A DNA stretch of 24,211 nucleotides from UBA10427 sp003500135 (GCA_963966275.1 CAWZYQ010000050.1:1-24211), one strand, 5' to 3'; positions 1 through 7,702 are shown, counted from the first letter of the stretch. Notes: generated by a model from the letters alone, not told the origin. Translations and numbers: made by a program.

Positions 1-21
1 AAAGCCTCGATAAAAGGCTTT
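1..21. terminator. Possible hairpin terminator beyond the tRNA-Asp gene
   Basis: Bases 1-7 and 15-21 are perfect reverse complements (AAAGCCT / AGGCTTT) around a 7-nt loop. The hairpin lies just past the 3' end of the minus-strand tRNA gene. The bases that would form the minus-strand T-tract fall outside the window, so terminator function is inferred. Confidence 0.35.
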
Positions 22-35
22 TATGTGAAAGATCG

Positions 36-109
36 CGGTCTGGACGGGATTCGAACCCGCGACCTCCTGCGTGACAGGCAGGCATTCTAACCAGCTGAAC
101 TACCAGACC
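36..109 (-). tRNA. tRNA-Asp (anticodon GTC)
   Basis: Read on the minus strand this folds into a complete 74-nt cloverleaf. The 7-bp acceptor stem is GGTCTGG/CCAGACC, with a four-pair D stem, anticodon stem CCTGC/GCAGG enclosing loop CTGTCAC, and a T arm with TTCGAAT. The anticodon is GTC, read by aspartate tRNA, and the discriminator base is G, as expected for tRNA-Asp. The CCA end is not encoded and must be added after transcription. It stands alone here, with its own promoter upstream. Confidence 0.97.
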
Positions 110-158
110 AATCTTTTCAATTTTGTCCTTTCAAAACCGTTGTTCTGAAAAGGTGATG

Positions 159-190
159 CAAAAGTAGAGGCTTGGTTTTGATTATGCAAA
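159..190 (-). promoter_or_regulatory. Bacteroidota-type promoter of tRNA-Asp
   Basis: On the minus strand TTTG (plus bases 187-190) is followed after exactly 20 nt by TACTTTTG (plus bases 159-166). This is a perfect match to the Bacteroidota primary sigma consensus TTTG-N19-21-TAnnTTTG. Transcription would begin around base 150, about 40 nt before the mature tRNA 5' end. It is the best promoter match in the window. Confidence 0.65.
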
Positions 191-319
191 CCAAATATCA
201 AAAATATTTTAATGCACTGGTTGATATTTGAACTAATTACTCAAAACCAGACAGTTGCATCGCCATATAAATTAGCTTTTTATAAGAAGAACGCTATTTT
301 TCCAGTTTTCTGCTTTTTC

Positions 320-352
320 TGTGTTTCGTATATTCAAAAAATTATACATTTG
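320..352 (+). promoter_or_regulatory. Candidate promoter of accA
   Basis: TACATTTG at 345-352 fits the Bacteroidota -7 element TAnnTTTG. The -33 element is poor (TGTG at 320-323 gives a 21-nt spacer). The position, about 22 nt before the ATG at 375, would suit a short leader. It argues that the longer in-frame start at 321 is not used. Confidence 0.45.
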
Positions 353-374
353 CCATGAAACAAGCAACAAAAGT

Positions 375-1322
375 ATGCTATTGGATTTTGAAAAACCTAT
401 ATTTGAACTAGAGAACAAACTCCGGGATATGAAAAAGCTTGCCGAAGACAGCGGTGTTGATGTTGTTAAGGCGATTGCTTCCCTGGAAGAACAGATTGAT
501 AAATTGAAGAAGGAGACCTTTAGCAATTTAACGCGTTGGCAAAGAGTTCAGCTGTCCCGGCACCCCGACAGACCCTATACGCTTGATTATATTTATGAAA
601 TCACGGATGATTTTATTGAGCTTCACGGTGACCGACAGGTAGCAGATGATAAGGCCATGGTGGGTGGTTTTGGAACCGTAGATGGCGAAACAATAATGTT
701 TATTGGTCAGCAAAAAGGACGAAATACAAAGCAGAGGCAGGAAAGAAATTTTGGTATGGCCAATCCCGAAGGATATCGTAAGGCCTTACGACTCATGAAG
801 ATTGCCGAAAAATTCAATAAACCCATCGTAACCCTGATCGATACCCCGGGTGCTTTCCCCGGACTTGAAGCGGAACAAAGAGGTCAGGCGGAAGCTATTG
901 CACGCAATATCCAGGAAATGTGTATGCTCAAAGTTCCGGTGATATGTATAGTGATTGGAGAAGGAGCCTCCGGAGGAGCCATTGCCATAGCAATTGGAGA
1001 TAAAGTGATGATGTTGGAAAACACCTGGTATTCTGTTATTTCCCCCGAATCGTGTTCATCTATCCTCTGGAGAAGCTGGGAGTATAAAGAGCAGGCGGCA
1101 GAGGCATTGAAACTTACGGCCATAGACATGCAGGAAGCTAAAATAATTGATGAAATCATCAAAGAACCTCTTGGAGGCGCCCACACGGATTTAAATTGGA
1201 TGTCGAAGGAGGTGAAAAAGGTCATTCTTAAGAATATTAAGGCGCTGAAGAAATTAAATCCTGAGAAAAGGATAGAGCAACGGATCGAAAAATTTTCTAA
1301 AATGGGCGTTGTACACGATTAG
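375..1322 (+). CDS. accA: Acetyl-CoA carboxylase carboxyltransferase subunit alpha
   Basis: AccA pairs with AccD to transfer the carboxyl group from carboxybiotin to acetyl-CoA, making malonyl-CoA for fatty acid synthesis in the cytoplasm. The 315-residue product has the usual family length (about 317). It opens with the typical LDFEKPI...ELE segment and a helical N-terminal region, followed by the crotonase-like carboxyltransferase core. Family hallmarks are DTPGAFPG, the EAEQRGQ stretch and GEGASGGA, whose glycines build the CoA oxyanion site. An in-frame ATG at 321 would add 18 residues without family resemblance and would overlap the candidate promoter, so the ATG at 375 is chosen. A hairpin terminator follows, so it is probably transcribed alone. 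accD is not in the window. Confidence 0.96.
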   Translation: MLLDFEKPIFELENKLRDMKKLAEDSGVDVVKAIASLEEQIDKLKKETFSNLTRWQRVQLSRHPDRPYTLDYIYEITDDFIELHGDRQVADDKAMVGGFGTVDGETIMFIGQQKGRNTKQRQERNFGMANPEGYRKALRLMKIAEKFNKPIVTLIDTPGAFPGLEAEQRGQAEAIARNIQEMCMLKVPVICIVIGEGASGGAIAIAIGDKVMMLENTWYSVISPESCSSILWRSWEYKEQAAEALKLTAIDMQEAKIIDEIIKEPLGGAHTDLNWMSKEVKKVILKNIKALKKLNPEKRIEQRIEKFSKMGVVHD

Positions 1323-1345
1323 TAAAAGCATTTTTACTATCTTAC

Positions 1346-1370
1346 AAACCACCTTACGGGTGGTTTTTTT
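1346..1370 (+). terminator. Rho-independent terminator after accA
   Basis: A perfect 8-bp stem AAACCACC / GGTGGTTT closes a 5-nt loop (TTACG) and runs into a seven-T tract at 1364-1370. It lies 24 nt past the accA stop codon. Confidence 0.85.
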
Positions 1371-1420
1371 GTTTAACAGACAATTGAACCAAGGTTGGAC
1401 TAATTATTAAACTACCAGCT

Positions 1421-2095
1421 ATGTGGAAAAATATTAAAATTGATTGGAAGGTCCATATTATTGACCTCATTGTTGTTATTGTTGGTGTCACTATTGCTTT
1501 TGCACTGACCAATTACCAGGAGGTTTCAAAAGAAAAAAATCTTCAAAAGACCTACCTTCAAAGTCTGGCCAATGATCTGGAAGTTGATGTCAAAAACCTG
1601 GAGGAGCAACTTGATACTTCAAGGACATTCAAGCAACATACCGATGGCCTGGCAAGGGCAATTTTCAGCCAAAACCTCGAGAATGATTCCGTTATTTTAC
1701 AGGGGGTTATTAGCCTTTATGTGCACATCCCGTTTAACCCTCACAATGCTACCTATAAGTCTTTGATTGGGTCAGGACAACTAGATCTGATAAGGGACAT
1801 TGAATTGAGGAAGGAAGTGATAGATGTGTACGAAACCCATTACAAAAATCTCATTCAATTGGATGATTTTATGAGGGAACAATCATTTAATAATAAAGTG
1901 CCTTATTTTCAGGAAAAGCTGGTTTATAAAAGAGGCGGAATAGCCAATAAAGAAGCGCTCTATGAAAATAAATTCATCAACCTCATATTTTCAACCCAAT
2001 ACTTCTGGGAAGAAAAAATAAATACCTATCAGCAAACGCTGGAAAGTGCAGAAGAATTGCTACAAAAAATCAATAAAAAGCTGGACGAAATATGA
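1421..2095 (+). CDS. DUF6090-like single-pass membrane protein
   Basis: The function is unknown. The 224-residue product has a short N-terminal stretch, one strongly hydrophobic helix at about residues 12-30 (IIDLIVVIVGVTIAFAL), then a long charged region rich in predicted helix and likely to form coiled coil. This layout, a membrane anchor followed by a segment starting at NYQE and a helical domain, resembles the Bacteroidota DUF6090 family, an assignment made by eye. No catalytic motif is visible. Its stop overlaps the start of the next gene by four bases (ATGA), so translation is probably coupled. It leads a four-gene unit (1421-4182) with a hydrolase, a phospholipase and a DUF456 protein, which hints at a membrane or lipid setting. 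Confidence 0.75.
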   Translation: MWKNIKIDWKVHIIDLIVVIVGVTIAFALTNYQEVSKEKNLQKTYLQSLANDLEVDVKNLEEQLDTSRTFKQHTDGLARAIFSQNLENDSVILQGVISLYVHIPFNPHNATYKSLIGSGQLDLIRDIELRKEVIDVYETHYKNLIQLDDFMREQSFNNKVPYFQEKLVYKRGGIANKEALYENKFINLIFSTQYFWEEKINTYQQTLESAEELLQKINKKLDEI

Positions 2096-2943
2096 ATTTA
2101 CATGTAATCAATACTGGTCATTTTAAATTAGATGGTGGCGCAATGTTTGGCGTTGTGCCCAAAAGTATTTGGCAACGCTCCAACCCTGCGGACGAAAACA
2201 ATATGTGCTCATGGGCCATGCGCTGCCTTCTGATTGAAGACGGTGACCGACTAATTTTAATTGATAATGGGATCGGTGATAAGCAGGACGATAAATTCTT
2301 TAGCTTTTTCTATTTGCACGGCGATGATACAATGGAGGAATCGCTCAATAAGGCTGGTTTCACGAAAGATGATATTACTGATGTATTTCTCACTCATTTG
2401 CACTTTGACCATTGCGGTGGAGGTGTTCAATGGACGGACAGGGAACAAAAGATTCCGGAATTAGTATTTCAAAATGCCAAATACTGGACCAACAGGGCTC
2501 ATTGGGAATGGGCCATTCAGCCCAATGCACGTGAGAAAGCAAGTTTTTTAAAAGAAAACCTGTTGCCCATGCAGGAGAGCGGACAACTGCATTTCGTAAA
2601 CCCCAACGAGCCAAGCCCGTTTGATCAATTCGGAATTATGTTTGTCGATGGCCATACGGAAAAACAAATGATACCCGTAATCAAATATAAAGAACAAACG
2701 ATCATATTTGCTGCCGACCTGCTTCCCTCTGTCGGGCATATTCCTTTGCCATATGTGATGAGTTACGATATCAGGCCACTCGATACACTTCGTGAAAAGC
2801 AGGCATTTTTAAACGATGTGACCGAGAAAGGATCGATCATATTCTTTGAACATGATCCGGTTTACGAATGCGCTACCTTGAAGTCAACAGAAAAGGGGCC
2901 CAGGCTGAATGAGACCTTTAAGCTTGCTGAGATTACCGGATAA
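2092..2943 (+). CDS. Metallo-beta-lactamase-fold hydrolase
   Basis: This is a zinc-dependent hydrolase of the MBL superfamily; the substrate cannot be told from sequence. The 283-residue protein carries the signature THLHFDHCGG, giving ligands His102, His104, Asp106 and His107. Further likely ligands are His188 (VDGHT), Asp209 (AADL) and His254 (FEHDP), a full di-metal set, so it should be active. The N-terminal GAMFGVVPK stretch resembles the branch that includes lactonase-like enzymes such as AttM/YtnP, but this does not prove lactonase activity. No signal peptide is seen, so it is probably cytoplasmic. It overlaps the upstream gene by 4 nt and the patatin gene starts 2 nt after its stop, pointing to one operon. 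Confidence 0.9.
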   Translation: MNLHVINTGHFKLDGGAMFGVVPKSIWQRSNPADENNMCSWAMRCLLIEDGDRLILIDNGIGDKQDDKFFSFFYLHGDDTMEESLNKAGFTKDDITDVFLTHLHFDHCGGGVQWTDREQKIPELVFQNAKYWTNRAHWEWAIQPNAREKASFLKENLLPMQESGQLHFVNPNEPSPFDQFGIMFVDGHTEKQMIPVIKYKEQTIIFAADLLPSVGHIPLPYVMSYDIRPLDTLREKQAFLNDVTEKGSIIFFEHDPVYECATLKSTEKGPRLNETFKLAEITG

Positions 2944-2945
2944 TC

Positions 2946-3704
2946 ATGAAAGTAGGGCTGTCATTATCGGGTGGTGGAGCCAGAGGCATTGCACATATGG
3001 GCGTGTTGAAAGGACTGGAAGAAATTGGTGTTAAGCCGACTATGATCACAGGTACAAGTGCAGGCGCTATTGTTGGTGCATTTTATTGCTATGGCTACTC
3101 TCCAGATGAGTTTTTCGAAATAATAAAATCAACACGACTGTTCCGGTTTATCCGTCCGGCGCTTACAGGCAAAGGGCTTATGCATTTAAGCGCTGTGGAG
3201 GACTTGTTCAATAAGTATTTTGAAAACGATTCATTCGAGGCATTGAAAACTCCGCTAGTGGTAGCTTCTACAGATGTTAAAAAGGGTAAGAGCGTTTATT
3301 TTTACCAGGGCGCCTTGATAAAAGCCGTAATGGCTTCTTCTGCCATACCGGTGATCTTTAACCCAATTGAAATGGATGATCATTTGTACATCGATGGCGG
3401 AATTTTAAACAACCTTCCGGTAGATCCTTTAGTCGGACATTGTGACACGCTTGTTGGCGTTAGCTGCAACCCGGTTCAGGATGATTTTGAAATGAAAAAC
3501 ATGAAATCATTGCTTGAGCGCAGCCTGCTCATGGCCATCAATGTAAATACTTATCAAAACCGTGGGAAATGTGATCTATTTCTTGAACCTGAAAAACTAA
3601 AAAAATACGGTGCATTCGATTTTAACAAGTCTGAAGAAATTTTTGAAATTGGGTACCATTACGTTTTAAACAAAAAAGAGCAAATTCTCCAACTGGCAAA
3701 TTAA
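2946..3704 (+). CDS. Patatin-like phospholipase (RssA/NTE type)
   Basis: This is a predicted acyl hydrolase using a Ser-Asp dyad. In the 252-residue product the oxyanion loop is SGGGARG (residues 8-14), the nucleophile elbow is GTSAG with Ser38, and the catalytic Asp is Asp150 in the IDGG motif. All three patatin blocks are intact and correctly spaced. There is no signal peptide and no outer-membrane barrel domain, so it belongs to the short cytoplasmic or membrane-associated class rather than the PlpD-type exported class. Related bacterial proteins act on phospholipids or lysophospholipids; the actual substrate is not shown here. It begins 2 nt after the hydrolase gene and is followed 1 nt later by the DUF456 gene. 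Confidence 0.93.
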   Translation: MKVGLSLSGGGARGIAHMGVLKGLEEIGVKPTMITGTSAGAIVGAFYCYGYSPDEFFEIIKSTRLFRFIRPALTGKGLMHLSAVEDLFNKYFENDSFEALKTPLVVASTDVKKGKSVYFYQGALIKAVMASSAIPVIFNPIEMDDHLYIDGGILNNLPVDPLVGHCDTLVGVSCNPVQDDFEMKNMKSLLERSLLMAINVNTYQNRGKCDLFLEPEKLKKYGAFDFNKSEEIFEIGYHYVLNKKEQILQLAN

Positions 3705-3705
3705 T

Positions 3706-4182
3706 ATGGATATTGTTTTAATTATTATTGGTTCTATTGTAGCCCTGCTGGGGCTTATTGGTTGTATTATACCTGCACTTCCCGGTCCGCCGCTTAATTA
3801 TGTCGCATTACTTTTGTTACATTTCACTGACCGCCATAGCTTTTCAACAAAATTTTTAATCTGGACCCTCGTGCTAACGGTGTTGGTTACGGTGTTAGAC
3901 TATCTAATTCCCGTAGTGGGTACCCGTAGATTTGGCGGTACAAAATACGGGATTTGGGGATGCGTGATAGGCATGTTGGCAGGGGCGATTTTTTTTCCGC
4001 CATTTGGCCTTATTTTAGGAGGTTTTTTTGGAGCCATAGCAGGGGAAATGATCGGCGGAAAGGAGGCAAATTTGGCGTTCAGGGCAGGAGTGGGTTCATT
4101 TATGGGATTTTTAGCAGGAACACTTGCCAAGTTAATTGTTTCCGGCTTGTTAATTTATTACTTCATAGAGGCATTGTTGTAA
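3706..4182 (+). CDS. DUF456 family membrane protein
   Basis: A 158-residue, very hydrophobic inner-membrane protein with several transmembrane segments and glycine-rich turns. The central GTRRFGGTKYGIWG stretch and the following glycine-rich helix pair (AGAIFFPPFGLILGG) are typical of DUF456, a family of unknown function with glycine-zipper-like repeats. An early PALPGPP turn sits between helices one and two. The ATG is 1 nt after the phospholipase stop, so it is the last gene of the 1421-4182 unit. No enzymatic motif is visible, and a scaffold or channel-like role would be a guess. Confidence 0.88.
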   Translation: MDIVLIIIGSIVALLGLIGCIIPALPGPPLNYVALLLLHFTDRHSFSTKFLIWTLVLTVLVTVLDYLIPVVGTRRFGGTKYGIWGCVIGMLAGAIFFPPFGLILGGFFGAIAGEMIGGKEANLAFRAGVGSFMGFLAGTLAKLIVSGLLIYYFIEALL

Positions 4183-4308
4183 TGAATTGTTCATCGAGTT
4201 ATTATTTGCGTTGATCGATTAAACTTTTGAAAGCTTATTTTAATTGTTGTACTTTAATACAATAATCAAACGTAAAAGCGCCATACATTTTTTTAAATAT
4301 CGCACTTC

Positions 4309-5061
4309 ATGTTGCTTAGGTTTATCTTTTTAATAGGTATTCTTCTTACGTTAATCCAAGCTGTTGCAGGTCAGTATAACTACAATAGGATCAGGATATT
4401 TAAGCCGAAAGTTATTTGCAAAAAACTGGAGAAGAAAAAGAAAGCCAAAAAGAAATGGAGACTATTCGGGAAGAAACCAGACCCTGAGCAAGTGAATCGA
4501 GTTTCGACAAACTACAACTATCTGTCGAATGCTACTTATCCGACAACAGACCCGCCACCTGAAAAGAAAAAAGAAACGTTACCTGAACCTGAAAACCTGG
4601 TGGCGTCCACAGAAAGTCGCCCAGAACCCGACTTTGAAGCCATTCCCCCTGATCAACTACCGGGCCCTGTAAATGAAAAACAAGCTGAAATACGCAAAAA
4701 GATATATGAAAAGATCAAAAAAGGAGAGGACTTCGAACCGATATTAAAATCTTTGTTTTTTATTACTGCGGATGTAGAGTTTACCTATGTCGATTTTGAA
4801 CCCTTTCTGGAAGCTGTTGAATACGCTTTACAGGGAAGAATGATATTGATAGAAGGGCATACCGATAACAGGGGTGATGATGAATATAATCTCAACCTTT
4901 CCATGAAACGTGTGCGTCAAATTGAGCGTTTGATGCTCGACATCGGCGTACCACAAGAGCGCATTTCTGTGATTGGTTACGGAGAGAAGATGCCAAAATA
5001 TGATAATTCGACCGAAGAAGGCAGATTAAAGAACCGCCGGGTAGATTTCAAAATATTCTGA
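4309..5061 (+). CDS. OmpA-family peptidoglycan-binding envelope protein
   Basis: A 250-residue exported protein. An N-terminal signal peptide (residues 1 to about 21, hydrophobic core and an AVAG end) precedes a very basic segment at 38-56 (thirteen Lys or Arg) and a Pro/Glu-rich linker (80-120). The C-terminal OmpA-like domain spans about 150-250. It has GHTDNRG (183-189) with the conserved Asp186 and the NRRV motif (242-245) with the conserved Arg, the residues that bind diaminopimelate in peptidoglycan. There is no membrane barrel domain and no lipobox cysteine, so it is a soluble or loosely attached periplasmic protein rather than classic OmpA or Pal. It sits 126 nt after the DUF456 gene, probably as its own unit. 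The role in envelope anchoring is inferred from the domain. Confidence 0.9.
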   Translation: MLLRFIFLIGILLTLIQAVAGQYNYNRIRIFKPKVICKKLEKKKKAKKKWRLFGKKPDPEQVNRVSTNYNYLSNATYPTTDPPPEKKKETLPEPENLVASTESRPEPDFEAIPPDQLPGPVNEKQAEIRKKIYEKIKKGEDFEPILKSLFFITADVEFTYVDFEPFLEAVEYALQGRMILIEGHTDNRGDDEYNLNLSMKRVRQIERLMLDIGVPQERISVIGYGEKMPKYDNSTEEGRLKNRRVDFKIF

Positions 5062-5066
5062 CCTTA

Positions 5067-5100
5067 TCTGATATAATTTCACAATTGCCCATTATTTTTG
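5067..5100 (+). promoter_or_regulatory. Candidate promoter of the DUF599 gene
   Basis: TATTTTTG at 5093-5100 matches TAnnTTTG. The -33 side is weak (TCTG at 5067-5070, spacer 22). Transcription would start near 5107, about 30 nt ahead of the ATG at 5137. Confidence 0.4.
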
Positions 5101-5136
5101 TGCGTTGATTTTTGAATAGAATAAAATCGAGCTTCG

Positions 5137-5784
5137 ATGAATTATTATGTTATTGCTTCATTATCGCTTTTGGTCATCTATCATTTGATTTTCTATATCA
5201 TTTTTCGAGTAAGACCCTATAAAACCACTATCGGCTGTGCCGATGAGATTCTGAGGGTTTGGGCTGCCAATATAATTGAAAAAGGAAAGGATATTTTGGC
5301 AGTGCAGTCGCTACGCAACTGGACCATGGCCTCTACTTTATTGGCCTCTACCGCCATTTTGATCGCATTGGGGGTGATCAACCACCTTGTGAACAATTAT
5401 GAACTGGACGAAGTGACCCAACTGATTGTCTTTAACAGAATGGACAAAGAAAGTTGGCTGTTGCTCAAATTAATACTATTGACCTTTATCTTTTTTACAG
5501 CTTTTTTAAACTTCTCACTATCTCTTAGATCATACGCCAGGGTTGGTTTTATGCTCGGTACACCTGTCGATAGCCTGCCGATGATAAATGCTGCTGGCGC
5601 TTCTAAAACGTTAATTAGAGGGGCAAGAAATTATACATTGGGCATGCGCGGGTATTACTTAGCCATTCCGGTTATCTTTTGGTTATTCGGAGAGCTGTTT
5701 TTCCTGATCGGCGCGACAGGGTTGATCATTTTTTTATATCGGGTAGATTTTCTGGAAGCAAGAAAGATTAAGTCCAAATCATAA
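5137..5784 (+). CDS. DUF599 family multi-pass membrane protein
   Basis: The function is unknown. The 215-residue product has hydrophobic segments at about 3-23, 64-84, 108-130 and 173-203 (the last long enough for two helices). Features typical of DUF599 are the AVQSLRNWTMASTLLAST stretch between residues 55 and 72, and the C-terminal RGARNYTLGMRGYYLAIP segment before the final helix. Its length agrees with the family (about 200-240). It lies alone between the OmpA-family gene and a bidirectional terminator shared with the convergent tyrS gene, with a candidate promoter just upstream. No catalytic or ligand motif is visible. Confidence 0.82.
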   Translation: MNYYVIASLSLLVIYHLIFYIIFRVRPYKTTIGCADEILRVWAANIIEKGKDILAVQSLRNWTMASTLLASTAILIALGVINHLVNNYELDEVTQLIVFNRMDKESWLLLKLILLTFIFFTAFLNFSLSLRSYARVGFMLGTPVDSLPMINAAGASKTLIRGARNYTLGMRGYYLAIPVIFWLFGELFFLIGATGLIIFLYRVDFLEARKIKSKS

Positions 5785-5818
5785 AAAAAGCCCGGTGTGC
5801 CGGTCCTTTCTGTTTTTT
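5785..5818. terminator. Bidirectional terminator between the DUF599 gene and tyrS
   Basis: An A-run, a GC-rich hairpin (CCCGG-TGTG-CCGG with extra AAAG/CTTT pairing beyond a small bulge) and a T-run lie between two convergent stop codons only 45 bp apart. The A-run reads as a T-tract on the minus strand, so it can serve both genes. Confidence 0.6.
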
Positions 5819-5829
5819 AAAAATTTTTA

Positions 5830-7110
5830 TTATTTTACTTCAATGAGAAAGTAATTTTTCTTGCCTCGTTGAACGAGCAGATATTTTTCCTGCAACAGAT
5901 CATAGGCTGGTTTTTGATCCATATCGTTTACTTTTTCTTTGTTTACGCTTACTCCACCTCCTTTGATCATTCTTCGGGCTTCTCCTTTAGATCTAAAAAT
6001 GATGCCTCCCGAAGTTTCACTTAGCAGTGTCACAACACTATCACAATCGTCCAGCTCTGATTTAGTTATATCTGCTTTTGGCACACCTTCGAAAACGGAA
6101 AGCAGTGTTGCTTCATCAATGCCGGCAAGTTCTTCCGTGGTAGATTTGCCAAAAAGAATATTCGAGGCTTTTTGAGCATTCTCCAAAGCTTCCTTCGAGT
6201 GCACCGAAATCGTAATATCTTCTGCAAGCGCTTTTTGAAGGGCACGCATGTGAGGAACTTCGACGTGTTCCTTTTCCAATGCCTCTATTTCTTCTCTTGT
6301 CTTTAGAGTGAACTTACGTATTAGCGTTGAGGCCTCTTCATCGCTGACATTCAACCAGAACTGGTAAAACTTATAAGGAGAGGTCATTTTTGGGTCGAGC
6401 CATACATTCCCTTCTTCCGATTTGCCAAATTTCGATCCGTCGGCCTTTGTAATGAGTGGAGAGGTAAGGGCAAAGGCATCTCCATTGGCTTTCCTCCTGA
6501 TAAATTCCGTTCCTGTTGTTATGTTGCCCCATTGATCGGAACCGCCCATTTGCAGCTTTACTCCATTGTTTTTGAATAAATAATAAAAGTCATAGCCCTG
6601 GAGTAGCTGGTATGAAAATTCGGTAAATGATATTCCCGTTTCGAGTCTTTTCTTAACGGAATCTTTGGCCATCATATAATTCACGGAGATATGCTTTCCC
6701 GCATCTCTCAGGAATTCCAGGAAAGAGATTTCTTTGAACCAGTCATAATTGTTCACTAAAACTGCTTTATTGTCTCCGGTATCAAAATCCAGGAATTTTT
6801 CTAACTGTAATTTTATACATTCCTGATTATGACGTAGAGTATCCTCATCCAATAAATTTCGCTCTTCACTTTTGCCCGAAGGATCGCCTACCATACCGGT
6901 AGCGCCACCCACAAGGGCATATGGTTTATGTCCGGAGGCCTGAAAAAGCCTTAGTAACATGATTTGGGCCAAATTACCGATATGCAACGAAGAGGCGGTT
7001 GGATCGAAACCAATATACGCCGAGGTCATTTCTTTATTCAATTGTTCTTCAGTTCCCGGCATCATATCGTGTATCATGCCTCTCCATCTTAATTCTTCGA
7101 TAAAATTCAT
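5830..7110 (-). CDS. tyrS: Tyrosine--tRNA ligase
   Basis: This class I aminoacyl-tRNA synthetase charges tRNA-Tyr with tyrosine in two ATP-dependent steps. The 426-residue product has standard TyrS length. The HIGH-type signature is HIGN (43-46), the tyrosine/tRNA region has GSDQWGN (190-196), and the KMSKS-type loop reads KFGKS (227-231), the usual form of bacterial TyrS. A C-terminal S4-like RNA-binding domain starts near residue 365 (RSKGEARRMIKGGGVSVN). An AAGGTG stretch just before the ATG resembles a Shine-Dalgarno site and supports this start. A promoter lies about 40 nt upstream, and the gene shares its terminator with the convergent DUF599 gene. Confidence 0.98.
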   Translation of the reverse strand: MNFIEELRWRGMIHDMMPGTEEQLNKEMTSAYIGFDPTASSLHIGNLAQIMLLRLFQASGHKPYALVGGATGMVGDPSGKSEERNLLDEDTLRHNQECIKLQLEKFLDFDTGDNKAVLVNNYDWFKEISFLEFLRDAGKHISVNYMMAKDSVKKRLETGISFTEFSYQLLQGYDFYYLFKNNGVKLQMGGSDQWGNITTGTEFIRRKANGDAFALTSPLITKADGSKFGKSEEGNVWLDPKMTSPYKFYQFWLNVSDEEASTLIRKFTLKTREEIEALEKEHVEVPHMRALQKALAEDITISVHSKEALENAQKASNILFGKSTTEELAGIDEATLLSVFEGVPKADITKSELDDCDSVVTLLSETSGGIIFRSKGEARRMIKGGGVSVNKEKVNDMDQKPAYDLLQEKYLLVQRGKKNYFLIEVK

Positions 7111-7148
7111 TGTTTCACCTTATTTATTTCAATCCGCAATTCGGGTGG

Positions 7149-7181
7149 CAAATATAGGTGATTCAAATAATTTTACCCGAA
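7149..7181 (-). promoter_or_regulatory. Promoter of tyrS
   Basis: On the minus strand TTCG (plus 7178-7181) and TATATTTG (plus 7149-7156) are separated by 21 nt. The -7 box is a perfect TAnnTTTG. The leader to the tyrS ATG would be about 30 nt. Confidence 0.55.
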
Positions 7182-7303
7182 GATCAATAAGGAATTCAAT
7201 CCAAAATCGACATTTGAATTTTCCAATGATGATCGAAGGTTCGAAAATCACAGATATTCTATTCTTTCTGGCTTGTAAATACATTGATTTTCATTTGCCC
7301 GGA

Positions 7304-7702
7304 TTAAACTTTTCTGCCACTTAAATTTCCGGTAACCGCCCCTCTAACCAGCGCCACTAATCCAATAAGAAACAAAATAGGAGGGTAGAAAAATATGTGT
7401 CCTGCAATCCAGCCTCCGACAAACCAAACCAAAGCGATAACCATCATGAGGATTCCTCCCATCACACCTTTGCTCATGCCTTTCTTTTCAATTGAAAAAA
7501 AATCATTATCTCCTTCTTCCTCTGCTGCCTGGCGCATGGCAAGAACATTTTTGGCCTCAGCCTTGTCCATTTTGAAATCTTCACATTTTTCCGTGAAAGT
7601 GGGTTTTTCTGAGGTGAGTCCGCAAACCATTCCAATTTGCATATTCATTTTCCTGTTTTCACATACGCGGCAGAATTCCAGCCTTTCATCCATCGTCATC
7701 AT
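7304..7702 (-). CDS. Four-cysteine, two-helix membrane protein
   Basis: The function is unknown. The 132-residue product starts with a soluble N-terminal part carrying four cysteines (Cys11, Cys14, Cys27, Cys40) in the pattern C-x2-C-x12-C-x12-C, which looks like a small metal-binding or zinc-ribbon-like knuckle. A charged linker follows, then two hydrophobic segments at about 79-97 and 104-121 separated by a short turn. The first could place both ends in the cytoplasm, where the cysteines stay reduced. Start choice is uncertain because Met1, Met2 and Met4 are close together. A promoter-like pair lies upstream at 7744-7773. tyrS starts 193 bp further on in the same direction with its own promoter. 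I do not recognise a named family with certainty. Confidence 0.75.
   Translation of the reverse strand: MMTMDERLEFCRVCENRKMNMQIGMVCGLTSEKPTFTEKCEDFKMDKAEAKNVLAMRQAAEEEGDNDFFSIEKKGMSKGVMGGILMMVIALVWFVGGWIAGHIFFYPPILFLIGLVALVRGAVTGNLSGRKV

Noticed and set aside
321..374. In-frame upstream ATG extending accA by 18 residues
   Set aside because: The extension has no AccA resemblance and overlaps the candidate promoter at 345-352; the ATG at 375 begins the typical family N-terminus.
884..1225. Minus-strand ORF of 113 codons inside accA
   Set aside because: It lies wholly within the well-supported accA gene in antisense and has no coherent domain or start context.
4245..4268. Imperfect inverted repeat (ATTGTTGTA...TACAATAAT) before the OmpA-domain gene
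   Set aside because: It has a mismatch, is almost all A/T and is not placed next to a recognisable promoter; chance is a sufficient explanation.
7222..7245. Short hairpin around TCGAAGGTTCGA between tyrS and the four-cysteine gene
   Set aside because: The loop would be too tight, the outer pairing is broken by a two-base mismatch and no T-tract follows, so it is not a credible terminator.
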